From Limnoglobus roseus (GTDB lineage Bacteria; Planctomycetota; Planctomycetia; Gemmatales; Gemmataceae), in assembly GCF_008254045.1 (NCBI RefSeq), contig NZ_CP042425.1:7144163-7208162 (forward strand): 64,000 nt of DNA, given 5' to 3'. Under the pieces are notes generated by a model. That model had not been told where the DNA came from. It saw nothing but the letters and a program-made list of their open reading frames with translations, and did no database searches. The position numbers and the translations under genes were made by a program. Numbering within the stretch: the first letter of the stretch is position 1; each line of letters opens with the position of its first letter. Shown one piece after another: positions 42,838 through 51,538 of the stretch.

Positions 42838-43611
42838 ATGCCCGTCTCCCTGATCTGCCCGGAGTGCGACGCGCGAGTGAATGGCCCCGACGCGATCATC
42901 GGGAAACGGGTCCGCTGCCCTCAGTGCCATTCGCCTTTCGTCGCCCGAGTGCCGAAGACGGTGGTTAAGGAATTGCCCTTCGACTCCGCGCCGCGGCCCC
43001 AGTCACTGGAACCACCGGCGGCCAACAAGCGGCTACCCCGGTGGGTCTGGGTGCTCGGCGGGGTCAGCATCGTGGTTGTGTCATTCGCAGCAGTCCTCCT
43101 GCTCCCGCGGCCGTCATCGCGGTCGACGCGGCCCACTGGCCCCGTCACGCCTCGAGTGTTGCATCCAAGCAGCGTACCGTGGGTTCCTTACCGCGGGAAA
43201 GGTTTTGAGGTCGACCTTCCCGGCGAGCCAAGTCCCGCCAAAACCCCGCACCGCATCCCAACACTCGATCAGACGACGCTGGAACTAAAAGTCGGGTACT
43301 TCCGGTACTATGTTCACACCCGTCCGCACCCGTCTCCGATGAACCCAGGAGCCGAACTGTGGCAGCTTGCCGACGGAATTACGCAGGCCGTCTTCGCCGT
43401 TCAGTCTGCCAGTCGCAAGACACTGATCGTAGCCGGGAACCCGGCCATCCAGTTGAAGGTGGAGACAGTTTCCGCCCACGGTCTCTTGCGACTCATCCCG
43501 ATTGGGTCAATGCTCCTGATCCTCGCCGTCGAGTCCCCAGATGATCTCGACGAGACTAGGCCGGAAGTCAGCCGGTTTTTCCAGTCGTTCAAGCCCACTG
43601 CGGCCCGTTAG
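42838..43611 (+). CDS. Membrane protein with MJ0042 zinc-ribbon N-terminus
   Basis: This 257-residue protein has a zinc ribbon LICPECDARVNGPDAIIGKR, VRCPQCHSPF (CxxC...CxxC), a linker, one membrane helix (WVWVLGGVSIVVVSFAAVLL, about 75-95) and an extracytoplasmic domain with GKGFEVDLPGEPSPAKTPHR. Ribbon-TM-domain proteins are frequent in planctomycetes, perhaps envelope sensors. The domain resembles PsbP/DUF1795-like folds only loosely. Confidence 0.65.
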   Translation: MPVSLICPECDARVNGPDAIIGKRVRCPQCHSPFVARVPKTVVKELPFDSAPRPQSLEPPAANKRLPRWVWVLGGVSIVVVSFAAVLLLPRPSSRSTRPTGPVTPRVLHPSSVPWVPYRGKGFEVDLPGEPSPAKTPHRIPTLDQTTLELKVGYFRYYVHTRPHPSPMNPGAELWQLADGITQAVFAVQSASRKTLIVAGNPAIQLKVETVSAHGLLRLIPIGSMLLILAVESPDDLDETRPEVSRFFQSFKPTAAR

Positions 43612-43760
43612 TGTAGGGGCTGAGGTTGAAAATCAAGAACACCTGACCCATTGCTCGGCCAGGACCGTCGCCGCCCGCACATCGTCCTTGCCCTCGCCCC
43701 GTCCGGGGGGTAACGTCAGGGATCGACACCTGATCGAGTTCACCGTTCGCGAGGGTTGCC

Positions 43761-44348
43761 ATGGTCCGCGCGCTCGTCGTCCTTCTCGCCGCCTGTCCGG
43801 TCCACGCCGCCCCGATTCCGAAGGGCGGGGACGCGAAGTTGTACTCCCCGACCACCGTCGGGGCGAAGTGGGTGTACGACCGCGGTGACAACGGCGACGA
43901 GGCATTCGAGGTGTCGACCGTCGAGAAGAAGGACGGCGAGTGGGTGGTGTCCCGCCAGCGGTCGGACGGGGCCGCGATCGCGTACCTGTCCGTCGCCGTG
44001 TCGGCCGCCGGGCTGACCCAACCCCGGCCGACGAGCGGCGAGTGCGGGCCGACGTGCCTGCTCAAGCCGACGGCCAAGGCGGGCGACTCGTGGGACGTGC
44101 CGGGCGGCAAGCGGACGCTCGTCGGGACGGAAAAGGTCACGGTCGGGGCGGGCACGTACACGGCCCTGGTGGTGTCGTGGGTCGCGTCCGCCGACGGGGC
44201 GCGGATCGTCCAGTGGTACGCCCCCGGCGTCGGCGAGGTGAAGAAGGTGATGACGGCGGCGGACGGGACGGAGACGGTGATGCGGTCCCTGAAGTCGTTC
44301 ACGCCGGGCCCGGGCGAGAAGACGGGCGAGCCGAAGAAGGAGAAGTGA
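43761..44348 (+). CDS. Secreted protein, paralogue of 32512-33165
   Basis: This 195-residue protein has a signal peptide (VRALVVLLAACPVHAAPIPK). Mature part: YSPTTVGAKWVYDRGDNGDE, VEKKDGEWVVSRQ, TAKAGDSWDVPGG, IVQWYAPGVGEVKKVMTAAD and a Lys/Glu-rich tail. About 60 residues of the C-terminal half match the paralogue closely. Upstream it shares the CATTGCTCGGCCAG element and the ACATCGTCCTTGCCC box. Confidence 0.65.
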   Translation: MVRALVVLLAACPVHAAPIPKGGDAKLYSPTTVGAKWVYDRGDNGDEAFEVSTVEKKDGEWVVSRQRSDGAAIAYLSVAVSAAGLTQPRPTSGECGPTCLLKPTAKAGDSWDVPGGKRTLVGTEKVTVGAGTYTALVVSWVASADGARIVQWYAPGVGEVKKVMTAADGTETVMRSLKSFTPGPGEKTGEPKKEK

Positions 44349-44586
44349 CCGCGGGGTCACCGGTGACGCCGGCCGGCCCGGCCTTCGCCGGCACCTCGGC
44401 CGGGCCATATTCTTCGACCAGGATTAGTTCCACCACGTCCACGCCCGGCTTCCGCGTCGGGTCCAGGCCCTTCGAGAAGAAGTACACCATCATTTGTCGG
44501 TCGATCTCGGCGTTCCGGGCCGCCCTCAGCCGTTCCAACTGCTCCCGTCGCTCAGCCCGCGTTCGTTTCATCTTGCTGGGTGGCAT
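44299..44586 (-). CDS. Small basic protein overlapping the 3' end of the previous gene
   Basis: This 95-residue protein: SKMKRTRAERREQLERLRAA, RNAEIDRQMMVYFFSKGLDP, VDVVELILVEEYGPAEVP. The N-terminal half is a basic coiled helix. The last ~16 codons overlap the convergent gene. Likely real because the first two-thirds lie in otherwise empty DNA. Confidence 0.5.
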   Translation of the reverse strand: MPPSKMKRTRAERREQLERLRAARNAEIDRQMMVYFFSKGLDPTRKPGVDVVELILVEEYGPAEVPAKAGPAGVTGDPAVTSPSSARPSSRPGPA

Positions 44587-44816
44587 GGCGGACCCTCCCA
44601 ATTCGATGGACTTCATCACGCCCGCGGCGCATGCCGTGGCGCTGTCGGCAAGTCTAGCCGCATCGTCCGATCCTGTCGTGTGAAAAACCGGGGGCCTCAG
44701 CCCTCGGACGCCGCTGGAATTCTGCCGATGGCGACCGGAACCATGCGACGGCGGTCACGACAAGGTGGTACGATGACGGCCGCCCAACTCCTGACCCCAC
44801 AAGGTGCCGCACTCCC

Positions 44817-45074
44817 ATGACCATCCCCGCACGGTTCCTCGCCGACTCGGACGAGCCCGCCCACGCCTTCGACGTCGGGGAGTTGATCCTGATGCTCCGG
44901 GAACTGCCGCCGCGCCTGCCCGTCGAACTCCTCGCGGCCTTCAACGCGGGCGTGAAGTTGTCCGTCGGTGAGACCGTCCGCTCCGGCCGCACGGAAGCGG
45001 TGTTGTTCCTCGTGCCCGTCGAAGAAGGCACGGCACTCGACGAGAGCGTGGAAGTCGTTGACGACGAGTCGTGA
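44817..45074 (+). CDS. Small uncharacterised protein
   Basis: This 85-residue acidic protein: DVGELILMLRELPPRLPVEL, AAFNAGVKLSVGETVRSGRT, VLFLVPVEEGTALDESVEVV. A compact alpha/beta protein. No family is recognised. Confidence 0.5.
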   Translation: MTIPARFLADSDEPAHAFDVGELILMLRELPPRLPVELLAAFNAGVKLSVGETVRSGRTEAVLFLVPVEEGTALDESVEVVDDES

Positions 45075-45280
45075 CCCCGGTTGTTTTCACGGATCACATC
45101 TGCAGCGGTCGTTACAGAAGCGACGTGGCCGCCGTGAACCGGGCGCGAACGCACACAAAGTTCCGATTCGATGGTTTAACTTCGTCGTACTACAGCGGAC
45201 AATTATCGATAATCCGAAAGCGGCACATCATGCCCGAGCAAGACTGCGTCGGGTACTAGACTTCTTGCGGAAATGAAAAT

Positions 45281-45310
45281 GGCCCCGCGACGCTAGCAAC
45301 GTCCGGGGCC
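45281..45310. other. GC-rich hairpin
   Basis: GGCCCCG (45281-45287) pairs with CGGGGCC (45304-45310), with an inner GACG/CGTC helix. No T-run follows, so it is not a clear terminator. Confidence 0.4.
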
Positions 45311-46300
45311 AGATCGAGTGGGAACCGTTCGCGTGAAGGACTCGATGAGGGGATCATAGCCCAGCGATCGACCTTCGCAACCGGCCACTCCCATTTCTGG
45401 TTTCGTCGAACTGAACCCGTAGCGGAATACTGCGGCGAATCGGTTCGACCAACCCTACCTGACAGCCCCCGGGTTGGGCACGACGGAACACGCGGGCTTG
45501 CGGGCCCGCGAGCAATACCAGGGCTAACCGGCGTAGTAGGGTAAGCCACGACAACCTCCAGACGGCGGGGTGAGGTCAGCACACGGCCCCGCGTTCGGTT
45601 CGCTTCGGCGGGCCCTTCTGGCGTGATGACGGTGGCAACGGGGTAATCACGTTAATCAACCATCCTCGGCGGTCGCGGCTCCCTCCAGAGTGTTCGCAGA
45701 CCCATCACCGGGTTCTCGGTCACCATGACCCTGAAGCCCGGTGTCGGTACGCCCACCGCTCTGGGTTTCGCAGCCCGTTCTTTCCACGCCCGGTCTACAG
45801 GACCTCGATCAGCGATCAAGTCAAGAAACTGCGGGGAAAAACTCCACGGCGACGAATGTCGCCGACCGCGAAGCGGTAGTAGCCTCCAATCGATGAGAAG
45901 GGAGGAAGGACCTGACGAGAAAGCGATTCGAACACCCCAAGAGGACATACGGAATTCCAACTCTTCCAGAGCCGAGATCGAAGATCTCCAAATTCGGCGA
46001 AGGCGTGGAAGGGCAGGAAATGAGACGCCGTTTCGTCCGCAACTGAGCGGCCGCAACCCGGCCGAATGTGCGGTCGAACCTCATCGCGATCTTGCCGGAG
46101 GTGTGGTCGGACGGCAACCGTCGCGAAACACCCTTGAAATCAAGGACTCTCGTGACAACCAGAGACCAAATACTTGTGGGCCGATTGCTGTGCGACTCGA
46201 ACAGCGTGTCCCAATCGGAGTTATCGGCAAGTTGTATGCTTGATGAGTCATCGAGCATCCATCAAGCATCCCACTGTCGTGCCGGCGAGACGAGAATGTT
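45311..46300. other. About 1 kb without a convincing gene
   Basis: Several frames stay open on both strands, but none has a recognisable domain, a ribosome site and consistent codon use. A segment near 45670-45800 on the minus strand (PTPGFRVMVTENPVMGLRTL) looks partly coding and could be a decayed gene. Confidence 0.35.
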
Positions 46301-46306
46301 TGCCGG

Positions 46307-46669
46307 ATGCCTTTGAAGCCCTCGGAGATGGTAGACGTGGGCAAGCGTCTGGAAGCCTTAGAGAAGCCGAAGGCCGAGGAGAGGAAGGGCAAGCGAACAA
46401 ACCTGGAACCTGCCGGAAAATTTCCGGCAGGTTCCAGTGATGGAGAAGTTCGTGACAAAGTTGGGGCAGCCCTGGGCGTCAGCGGCAAGACCTACGAGAA
46501 GGCGAAACTGGTCGTCGAGCAGGGCGTGCAATCGCTGGTGAAGGCCGTGGACGCGGGCGACGTCTCGGTCAGCGCCGCCGCCGCCGCCGCGAAGTTGCCG
46601 CCCGCACAACAAGAGAGGACACCTCTCGCGACTGGGATGAACAAGCACCTGTTTCGGTTGTGTGGTTGA
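46307..46669 (+). pseudogene. Fragment of a ParB-like protein
   Basis: The stretch MVDVGKRLEALEKPKAEERK, VRDKVGAALGVSGKTYEKAK, SLVKAVDAGDVSVSAAA matches the HTH part of ParB/Spo0J-like nucleases carried by phages and plasmids. The N-terminal ParB nuclease-like part is missing and a neighbouring frame shows a shifted piece (DAFEALGDGRRGQ), so the gene is truncated and frameshifted. The C-terminus after ERTPLATG is unrelated. Confidence 0.6.
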
Positions 46670-46805
46670 CCGCTCTCACTCAGCAACGCTCCGAAAAGCG
46701 CAACGGGGACATTTCACGGGTGATAGAGAAAGAAACCGGGGCCGTTTCGCAGTCGCCCCGAAACCACTCGAATGATTTTGTTGCAGGATCGGGCGTCTGG
46801 GTCCG

Positions 46806-48323
46806 ATGAGTAAGGTTCTGGTGGGGCATCGGATCCGACCGGAGCAAGCTCACGCACGAGCGGGATTCCTAACCGCGAACGCTAGCCCTACGGAGCCAGG
46901 CATTCGCACGCCCATCCACCGCGCGAAAGTACAATCGATCTTGGCGACGGCCGTGCTCTTGCTGGCGAACACCGCCACGCCGGCTCAGAAGGCGACGCGA
47001 ACATTTTTCAATGTCCTCCTGCCGACCGGGGCCGACCCGTGGGTCTATAAGCACACCGACGGGACCTATTACACGACCGTCACCACGGGGTCGGACATCA
47101 CGCTCCGGAGGTCGGCCACCCTTTCCGGGTTGGGGGGCGGGGAAAAGCGGATCATCTGGAGCCCGCCCGCCCGCGGACCGGACAGTCAGAACCTGTGGGC
47201 CCCGGAGCTCCATTACTTGCACCGGAAGTGGTACCTCTATTTCGCCGCGGACGACGGCCGGAATGAAAACCACCGGATGTTCGTCTTGGAGAACGACAGC
47301 CCCGATCCCTTCCAAGGGAGATTTACCAGCAAGGGAATGATTTGTGCCCCGCGGGCGAACCGCTGGGCGATCGACGGCACGGTCTTGAACCTGGGCGACA
47401 AGCTGTACTTCATCTGGTCGGGCTGGGAGGGCGCGGCGAACGACCGGCAGAATTTGTACATCGCCCCACTGGCGAATCCGTACACCCTCGGCGGGCCCCG
47501 CGTCGAAATCTCCCGCCCGACGCTTCCCTGGGAGACGATCGGGAGCCCGCACGTCAACGAAGGACCGCAAGTCGTCGTTAAGGGGCAAACGATCAACCTG
47601 GTCTATTCGGCGGGCGGGAGTTGGACCGACGACTACTGCTTGGGATTGTTGACCGCGGGGGTGGGCAGCGACCCCCTTTCCCCGTCGTCGTGGAAGAAGC
47701 AGAACCGGCCCGCCTTTCGGAGCGGGGGCGACGTTTTCGGACCGGGCCATGCCAGCTTTGTGACATCTCCCGATGGTCGAGAGGATTGGATCGTGTTCCA
47801 CGCGGCCCGGTTTCCGGGGTCGGGTTGGACTCGAAGTGTGCGGGCGCAGCCGTTCACGTGGAATTCGGACGGGACGCCGTCGTTCGGCGACCCCGCACCG
47901 CCCAACACGCCAATCCCCCTGCCGGGCGGGGAGCCGCCGCACGATCGCTACGAGGCCGAACACCAGAAGCTCGCCGGGACGGCTCGATCGGCCAAGCATT
48001 CGAGGGCTTCCCAGGGCGAGAAGGTCGGCTTCCTGGATTCGCCCGAGAGTTCGGTCGAGTTTTCCGTAGAGGTGCCTCAAGCCGGGAAGTATCTCCTCGC
48101 CGTCCGGTTCGCGAACGGCACCGCCAAGGGACGAACGGCCAGCCACGGAATCTCCGTCAACGGCGTAGGGTCGGGTTCGATCGAGTACCCGAACTCGGGT
48201 TGGGACAACTGGTCGAACGCCTTCCGGGCGGTCGACCTCCGGATGGGCACGAACGCGATTCGTTTCAGCAAGCAAGACGGATTCGCCGAACTCGACTGCT
48301 TGGATCTCGTCCCCGCGAAATAA
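46806..48323 (+). CDS. Glycoside hydrolase family 43-type enzyme with a C-terminal CBM-like domain
   Basis: This 505-residue protein has a poor but possible secretion signal near residues 40-62 (QSILATAVLLLANTATPAQ). The five-bladed propeller of GH43 shows GADPWVYKHTDGTYYTT (base D), LWAPELHYLHRKWYLYFAAD, NRWAIDGTVLNLGDKLYFIW (pKa-setting D) and SPHVNEGPQVVVKGQTINLV (acid E). A CBM35/CBM6-like beta-sandwich follows: RYEAEHQKL, EFSVEVPQAGKYLLAVRFAN, WDNWSNAFRAVDLRMGTNAI. Likely acts on arabinan or related plant polysaccharides outside the cell. The N-terminal 40 residues may not belong to the native protein. Confidence 0.8.
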   Translation: MSKVLVGHRIRPEQAHARAGFLTANASPTEPGIRTPIHRAKVQSILATAVLLLANTATPAQKATRTFFNVLLPTGADPWVYKHTDGTYYTTVTTGSDITLRRSATLSGLGGGEKRIIWSPPARGPDSQNLWAPELHYLHRKWYLYFAADDGRNENHRMFVLENDSPDPFQGRFTSKGMICAPRANRWAIDGTVLNLGDKLYFIWSGWEGAANDRQNLYIAPLANPYTLGGPRVEISRPTLPWETIGSPHVNEGPQVVVKGQTINLVYSAGGSWTDDYCLGLLTAGVGSDPLSPSSWKKQNRPAFRSGGDVFGPGHASFVTSPDGREDWIVFHAARFPGSGWTRSVRAQPFTWNSDGTPSFGDPAPPNTPIPLPGGEPPHDRYEAEHQKLAGTARSAKHSRASQGEKVGFLDSPESSVEFSVEVPQAGKYLLAVRFANGTAKGRTASHGISVNGVGSGSIEYPNSGWDNWSNAFRAVDLRMGTNAIRFSKQDGFAELDCLDLVPAK

Positions 48324-48582
48324 CAAACCGCATCGGAATGGGGAGCCGTTCAGCGCACGACGCTTCGCGGCTTCCAAAGCGGCCTTGTGCCACTTATTCA
48401 CTCGATAGGGCAAGGCGTGCGAAAAACTCAACTTGGCCGCCCCTTCACCCTTGCTCGGCCAGACGCGAGCGAAAAAGCAAAGCCGGAGCGAGGCGGGCCA
48501 CTCTCGGCAAAATCTCTTGATCGTTGGGCACACCCTTAGCGACTCTCCCGGGAAGCCCTTACCCTCATCCCCGGAGTCGGTC

Positions 48583-48813
48583 ATGGACCCGCGTAAACAA
48601 CCCCAGGACACCCGCAAGCGGGACGAAGAGAGCCGTCAGGACGTGGCCGAGCGGGACCAGCCTTCCGCCCCGCCGGCGAGCGGCACGGGTCAGGGCGGGA
48701 AGCCGGAGATAAACACAACCGGGACGCCGGAGGTGGTGCCGGGGCCGCCGCACGACGGGCCTGACCCCAACCACCAGCAGAAGGCCGACCGGACCGACAC
48801 GAGCGACGAGTGA
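48583..48813 (+). CDS. Small disordered hydrophilic protein
   Basis: This 76-residue protein is rich in Asp, Glu, Gln, Pro and Gly (KQPQDTRKRDEESRQDVAER; EVVPGPPHDGPDPNHQQKAD). No hydrophobic core; probably intrinsically disordered. Confidence 0.45.
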   Translation: MDPRKQPQDTRKRDEESRQDVAERDQPSAPPASGTGQGGKPEINTTGTPEVVPGPPHDGPDPNHQQKADRTDTSDE

Positions 48814-49025
48814 GCGGCAACAAGAAGCGAGGGTTCGCCGGTGACGCCGGCCAGCCCGCAAGTTCGCGGTCCGCTCGCCCCGGGACTTTTTAACCGTGGC
48901 ACGGACTGCGGCGGTTAGCGGGAATCTACTCGGAAGCCCACAGGCACTCACCGCGTGCCGCGACTGCGGCCGGGAGTAGGTTGGCCGAACCCCGTCGCCG
49001 GGACCGCACAAGGCGGCACATTAGG
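48814..49025. ncRNA. Conserved intergenic element, copy 2; candidate structured RNA
   Basis: Matches 33169-33365 in blocks GCGGTTAGC, GGCACTCACCGCG, GACTGCGGC and GGCCGAACCCCGTCGCCGGG. Here CTACTC (about 48925) can pair with GAGTAG (about 48975) around the conserved centre, where copy 1 has a different but also complementary pair. It lies about 290 nt upstream of the ArsR gene. Confidence 0.4.
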
Positions 49026-49317
49026 ATACGCTCGCCGACGGCCGCCCTCTCAAAAAACGGGCAACTCCTGACAGCGGCGGGACGGTGATCGGCCTATACG
49101 CCCCTTTGTCGCACCCGGGCATACCCGAGGCGACGGGACGGGGCCTCACGGGCATGAGGCCCCGTCCCTCCTCATCCCGAGCGGTGGAAGGAAATCGAGA
49201 CCGAACGGAGGGCAGGGAGTCACCGACGGCCGTTGGCACGTTCGGGTTGCCCTCAACCCCGTGGGTGGGTAAGGTCCAGGGATCGCCCTTCGTTCGCCCG
49301 TCCCGTTCCCGAACCCC

Positions 49318-49659
49318 ATGACCGACTACCAGAATGCCCGCTCGTTGGCCGAGCAACTCACGGCCCTCGGGGAACCGACGCGACTGCGGATCGTCGCCGC
49401 GATCGCGTCTACCGGTCCGGCGGCTGGACCGGCGGCCGTCGGCGTGCTGGCCGAACGCCTCGCGCTCCCCCTCATGAACACCTCGCACCACCTCGGCGTG
49501 CTAAAAGGGGCCGGCATTCTGATCGACCGCCGCGAAGGCCGGTCCGTCGTGTACAGCTTTGCCCCGGGTGTGTTCGTGCCGTCCCGGAAGGACGACGAAC
49601 TCGGCACCCTGCACTTCGGCGAGTGGCGGATCAGCATCGGGCGGACGGCGGGGGAGTGA
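49318..49659 (+). CDS. ArsR-type winged-helix regulator with conserved C-terminal extension, copy 2
   Basis: This 113-residue protein: MTDYQNARSLAEQLTALGEP, TRLRIVAAIAS, VLAERLALPLMNTSHHLGVL, KGAGILIDRREGRSVVYSFA, then the extension DDELGTLHFGEWRISIGRTA. Same architecture as copy 1 with a TSHHLGVLK recognition helix. No conserved cysteines, so the signal is probably not a soft metal. It may regulate itself and the gene at 49810. Confidence 0.8.
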   Translation: MTDYQNARSLAEQLTALGEPTRLRIVAAIASTGPAAGPAAVGVLAERLALPLMNTSHHLGVLKGAGILIDRREGRSVVYSFAPGVFVPSRKDDELGTLHFGEWRISIGRTAGE

Positions 49660-49809
49660 CACGAGGAAGACCGAGTTCCCACTAAGTAGTGCGCCGGCCC
49701 TCCGCCCGATCTCTTGACCCGCGGCCGCCGGCCGGTTCCAATGTCGTGCCGGTGTTGAGATGCGCCGGCGCACACAAATTCACTGTTCGGCGACGGAGGG
49801 CTTCGTGGC

Positions 49810-50292
49810 GTGACGGCCGAGGAACTGCAGCCGCTGGTCGACAAGGGGTTCACCAATGACCAGTTCGCTGAGGTGGTGGCGAGACTCCGCAGCCGACCCG
49901 CGGCCGAGGTGTTCGGGTTGCTGTGGCCGGTCGCTCTGAACGGGGATCTGACCGCGTCGCACTGGGCGGGCTGCCTGCTCATCCAACTCGAGCCGTGGTG
50001 CCCGTTGTCGGTCGAGGACGCCGTCCGCGAGGTCGCGGCCTCGGCCCTCAACCTGAGCTACCGCGAGGTGCCGTTCTACCTGGCTGCCCAGTTCGGCAAA
50101 CGGGCGGTCGGCGAGGCGGTGCGAGTGGTCGCGGCCGAGTTTGCCGGCAAGAACACCTCTGGGTTGGGAGCCACTGCTTACTGGCTGGGCATGCCGGCCG
50201 TCGAGTTGGTCGGGTGGTTCTGGCGGTGGCGGAGCAGGTGGGGCACGCCAGCGGACGACGAGCCACCCCTCGCACCTTGCCCGACAGAGTAA
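49810..50292 (+). CDS. Uncharacterised protein downstream of ArsR copy 2
   Basis: This 160-residue helical protein (GTG start): TAEELQPLVDKGFTNDQFAE, VARLRSRPAAEVFGLLWPVA, SALNLSYREVPFYLAAQFGK, RAVGEAVRVVAAEFAG. The spacer before it (CAATGTCGTGCCGGTGTT, CACTGTTCGGCGAC) is homologous to that before 42151, although the proteins are not clearly related. Confidence 0.55.
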   Translation: MTAEELQPLVDKGFTNDQFAEVVARLRSRPAAEVFGLLWPVALNGDLTASHWAGCLLIQLEPWCPLSVEDAVREVAASALNLSYREVPFYLAAQFGKRAVGEAVRVVAAEFAGKNTSGLGATAYWLGMPAVELVGWFWRWRSRWGTPADDEPPLAPCPTE

Positions 50293-50300
50293 AGGCACGC

Positions 50301-50351
50301 CGAACCCGGCGCTGCACCGGACCCGGCCGCCCGTTGACCCTTGCTCGGCCA
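50301..50351 (+). repeat. Dispersed Gemmataceae-type repeat, fuller copy
   Basis: CGAACCCGGCGCTGCACCGG, ACCCGGCCGCCCGTTGACCC and TTGCTCGGCCA. The last box also occurs at about 32410, 43651 and 48451, each between genes. It is a short intergenic repeat, not a transposon with visible ends. Confidence 0.5.
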
Positions 50352-50364
50352 AGAAGGCTACACA

Positions 50365-50965
50365 ATGAAATTCCCGGTTCTCTTCCTGGACATCGACGGC
50401 GTGCTGAACGCGCACGAAACCCTTGACCGGGACGTGATGTGCAGTCAGATCCACGCCGACAAGGTGAAGCGGCTCAACGACGTTCTGAGGCGGACGGGGG
50501 CAATGGTCGTCCTCTCTTCCGCGTGGCGTTACCTCGTCCACCGCGGGGACATGAACCTCGCCGGCCATAACTGGTTGCTGCGGTCGCACGGCGTGTTGCA
50601 GAACCGGCTCATCGGCATTACCGCCCCCGACACGATGGTTCGCGCCCGTCTACCACGGCGACCCGCAAGCGTGGCCCATGACGAACGAGCGGGGCCGGCA
50701 AATCGCCGATTGGCTTGCGGCGAACAAACACCCGGTCCGCTACGCCGTGGTGGACGACCTGGACCTCGGCATTACGGCCGCCGGCCATCCGCTGGTGCAA
50801 ACGGACGGGCACGTCGGCCTGACGGACGCGGACGCAGAAGAACTGGTGAGCGTCCTCTCGCCGGACGTGGTGACGAAGGAATCGTGCTGCGACTGCGGTG
50901 AGGATTACCCCCGGCACGAGCGGTTGCGCGGGGAGATCTTCTGCTTCACGTGCCGGAGGAAATGA
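50365..50965 (+). pseudogene. HAD-domain gene split by a frameshift
   Basis: The first frame starts KFPVLFLDIDGVLNAHETLD (HAD motif I, DxDGVLN) and AMVVLSSAWRYL (motif II), as in the HAD domain of Swiss-army-knife RNA repair proteins. Near 50643 the sense moves to another frame: VYHGDPQAWPMTNERGRQIA, DWLAANKHPVRYAVVDDLDL (motif IV DD), then VVTKESCCDCGEDYPRHERL and CFTCRRK, a zinc-ribbon-like end. One indel explains the split. A sequencing error cannot be excluded. Confidence 0.65.
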
Positions 50966-50969
50966 CGGA

Positions 50970-51434
50970 CTACCAGCAACCGCCGCGGCGGGCGAGCAGG
51001 TCGGCGAAGTGCAGCATGAGGGCGAGCGCCTCCGGCCGCACCTCCACCGGCTCCACGTCGTAGTGACAGAGGGTGCCCACCACCTGCCCGGTCGGGGACA
51101 GGAGCGGCACCCCGCAGTACGACTGCACGCGGAACTGGGCCGCGTGCAGCATAACCCGCTCGTCCACCGTGGCGTCGGCCAACAGGAACGGCCCGCCCTC
51201 CTCCCGGACATAAACGCAGTACGTCAACTCGATCGGGTGGTCGGCCCCCTCCGCCACGTCCGGGTTCTGCCGGTCGTAGAAGTACAGGTTGCGGGTGTGG
51301 TCGGCGGCGAACGAGAACAGGGCCGAGAACCGGTGCCCGGACGTGCCGTTGAGGAAGGCGAGGGCTGGGCGTACCCCGTCCCGATCGAGGACGGCTTCGA
51401 GTTGGTCGCGGGCGGCATCCGGTGGGGTGTGCAT
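50970..51434 (-). CDS. GAF-domain protein
   Basis: This 154-residue single-domain protein: FAADHTRNLYFYDRQNPDVA, YCVYVREEGGPFLLADATVD, SYCGVPLLSPTGQVVGTLCH, YDVEPVEVRPEALALMLHFA. The last two are the typical GAF core (GVPL...G...GTLC..D). Likely a small-molecule or redox sensor without output domain. Converges with the HAD gene, 5 nt apart. Confidence 0.8.
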   Translation of the reverse strand: MHTPPDAARDQLEAVLDRDGVRPALAFLNGTSGHRFSALFSFAADHTRNLYFYDRQNPDVAEGADHPIELTYCVYVREEGGPFLLADATVDERVMLHAAQFRVQSYCGVPLLSPTGQVVGTLCHYDVEPVEVRPEALALMLHFADLLARRGGCW

Positions 51435-51538
51435 GCGGTTCACTGTACGACCGCGGCCCGTCGCCGCCCGGTCTTGACCCGACCGCCACCGGCCCGGATG
51501 ATGCCCGCACGAGCGGTTAAGTTCAGGGGCGTGAAGGC

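Noticed and set aside
45071-45259. 62-codon frame overlapping the stop of 44817-45074
   Set aside because: No ribosome site, domain or consistent codon use; it enters AT-rich non-coding DNA.
46068-46316. 82-codon plus-strand frame upstream of the ParB fragment
   Set aside because: No domain or ribosome site, and other frames over the same stretch are equally open.
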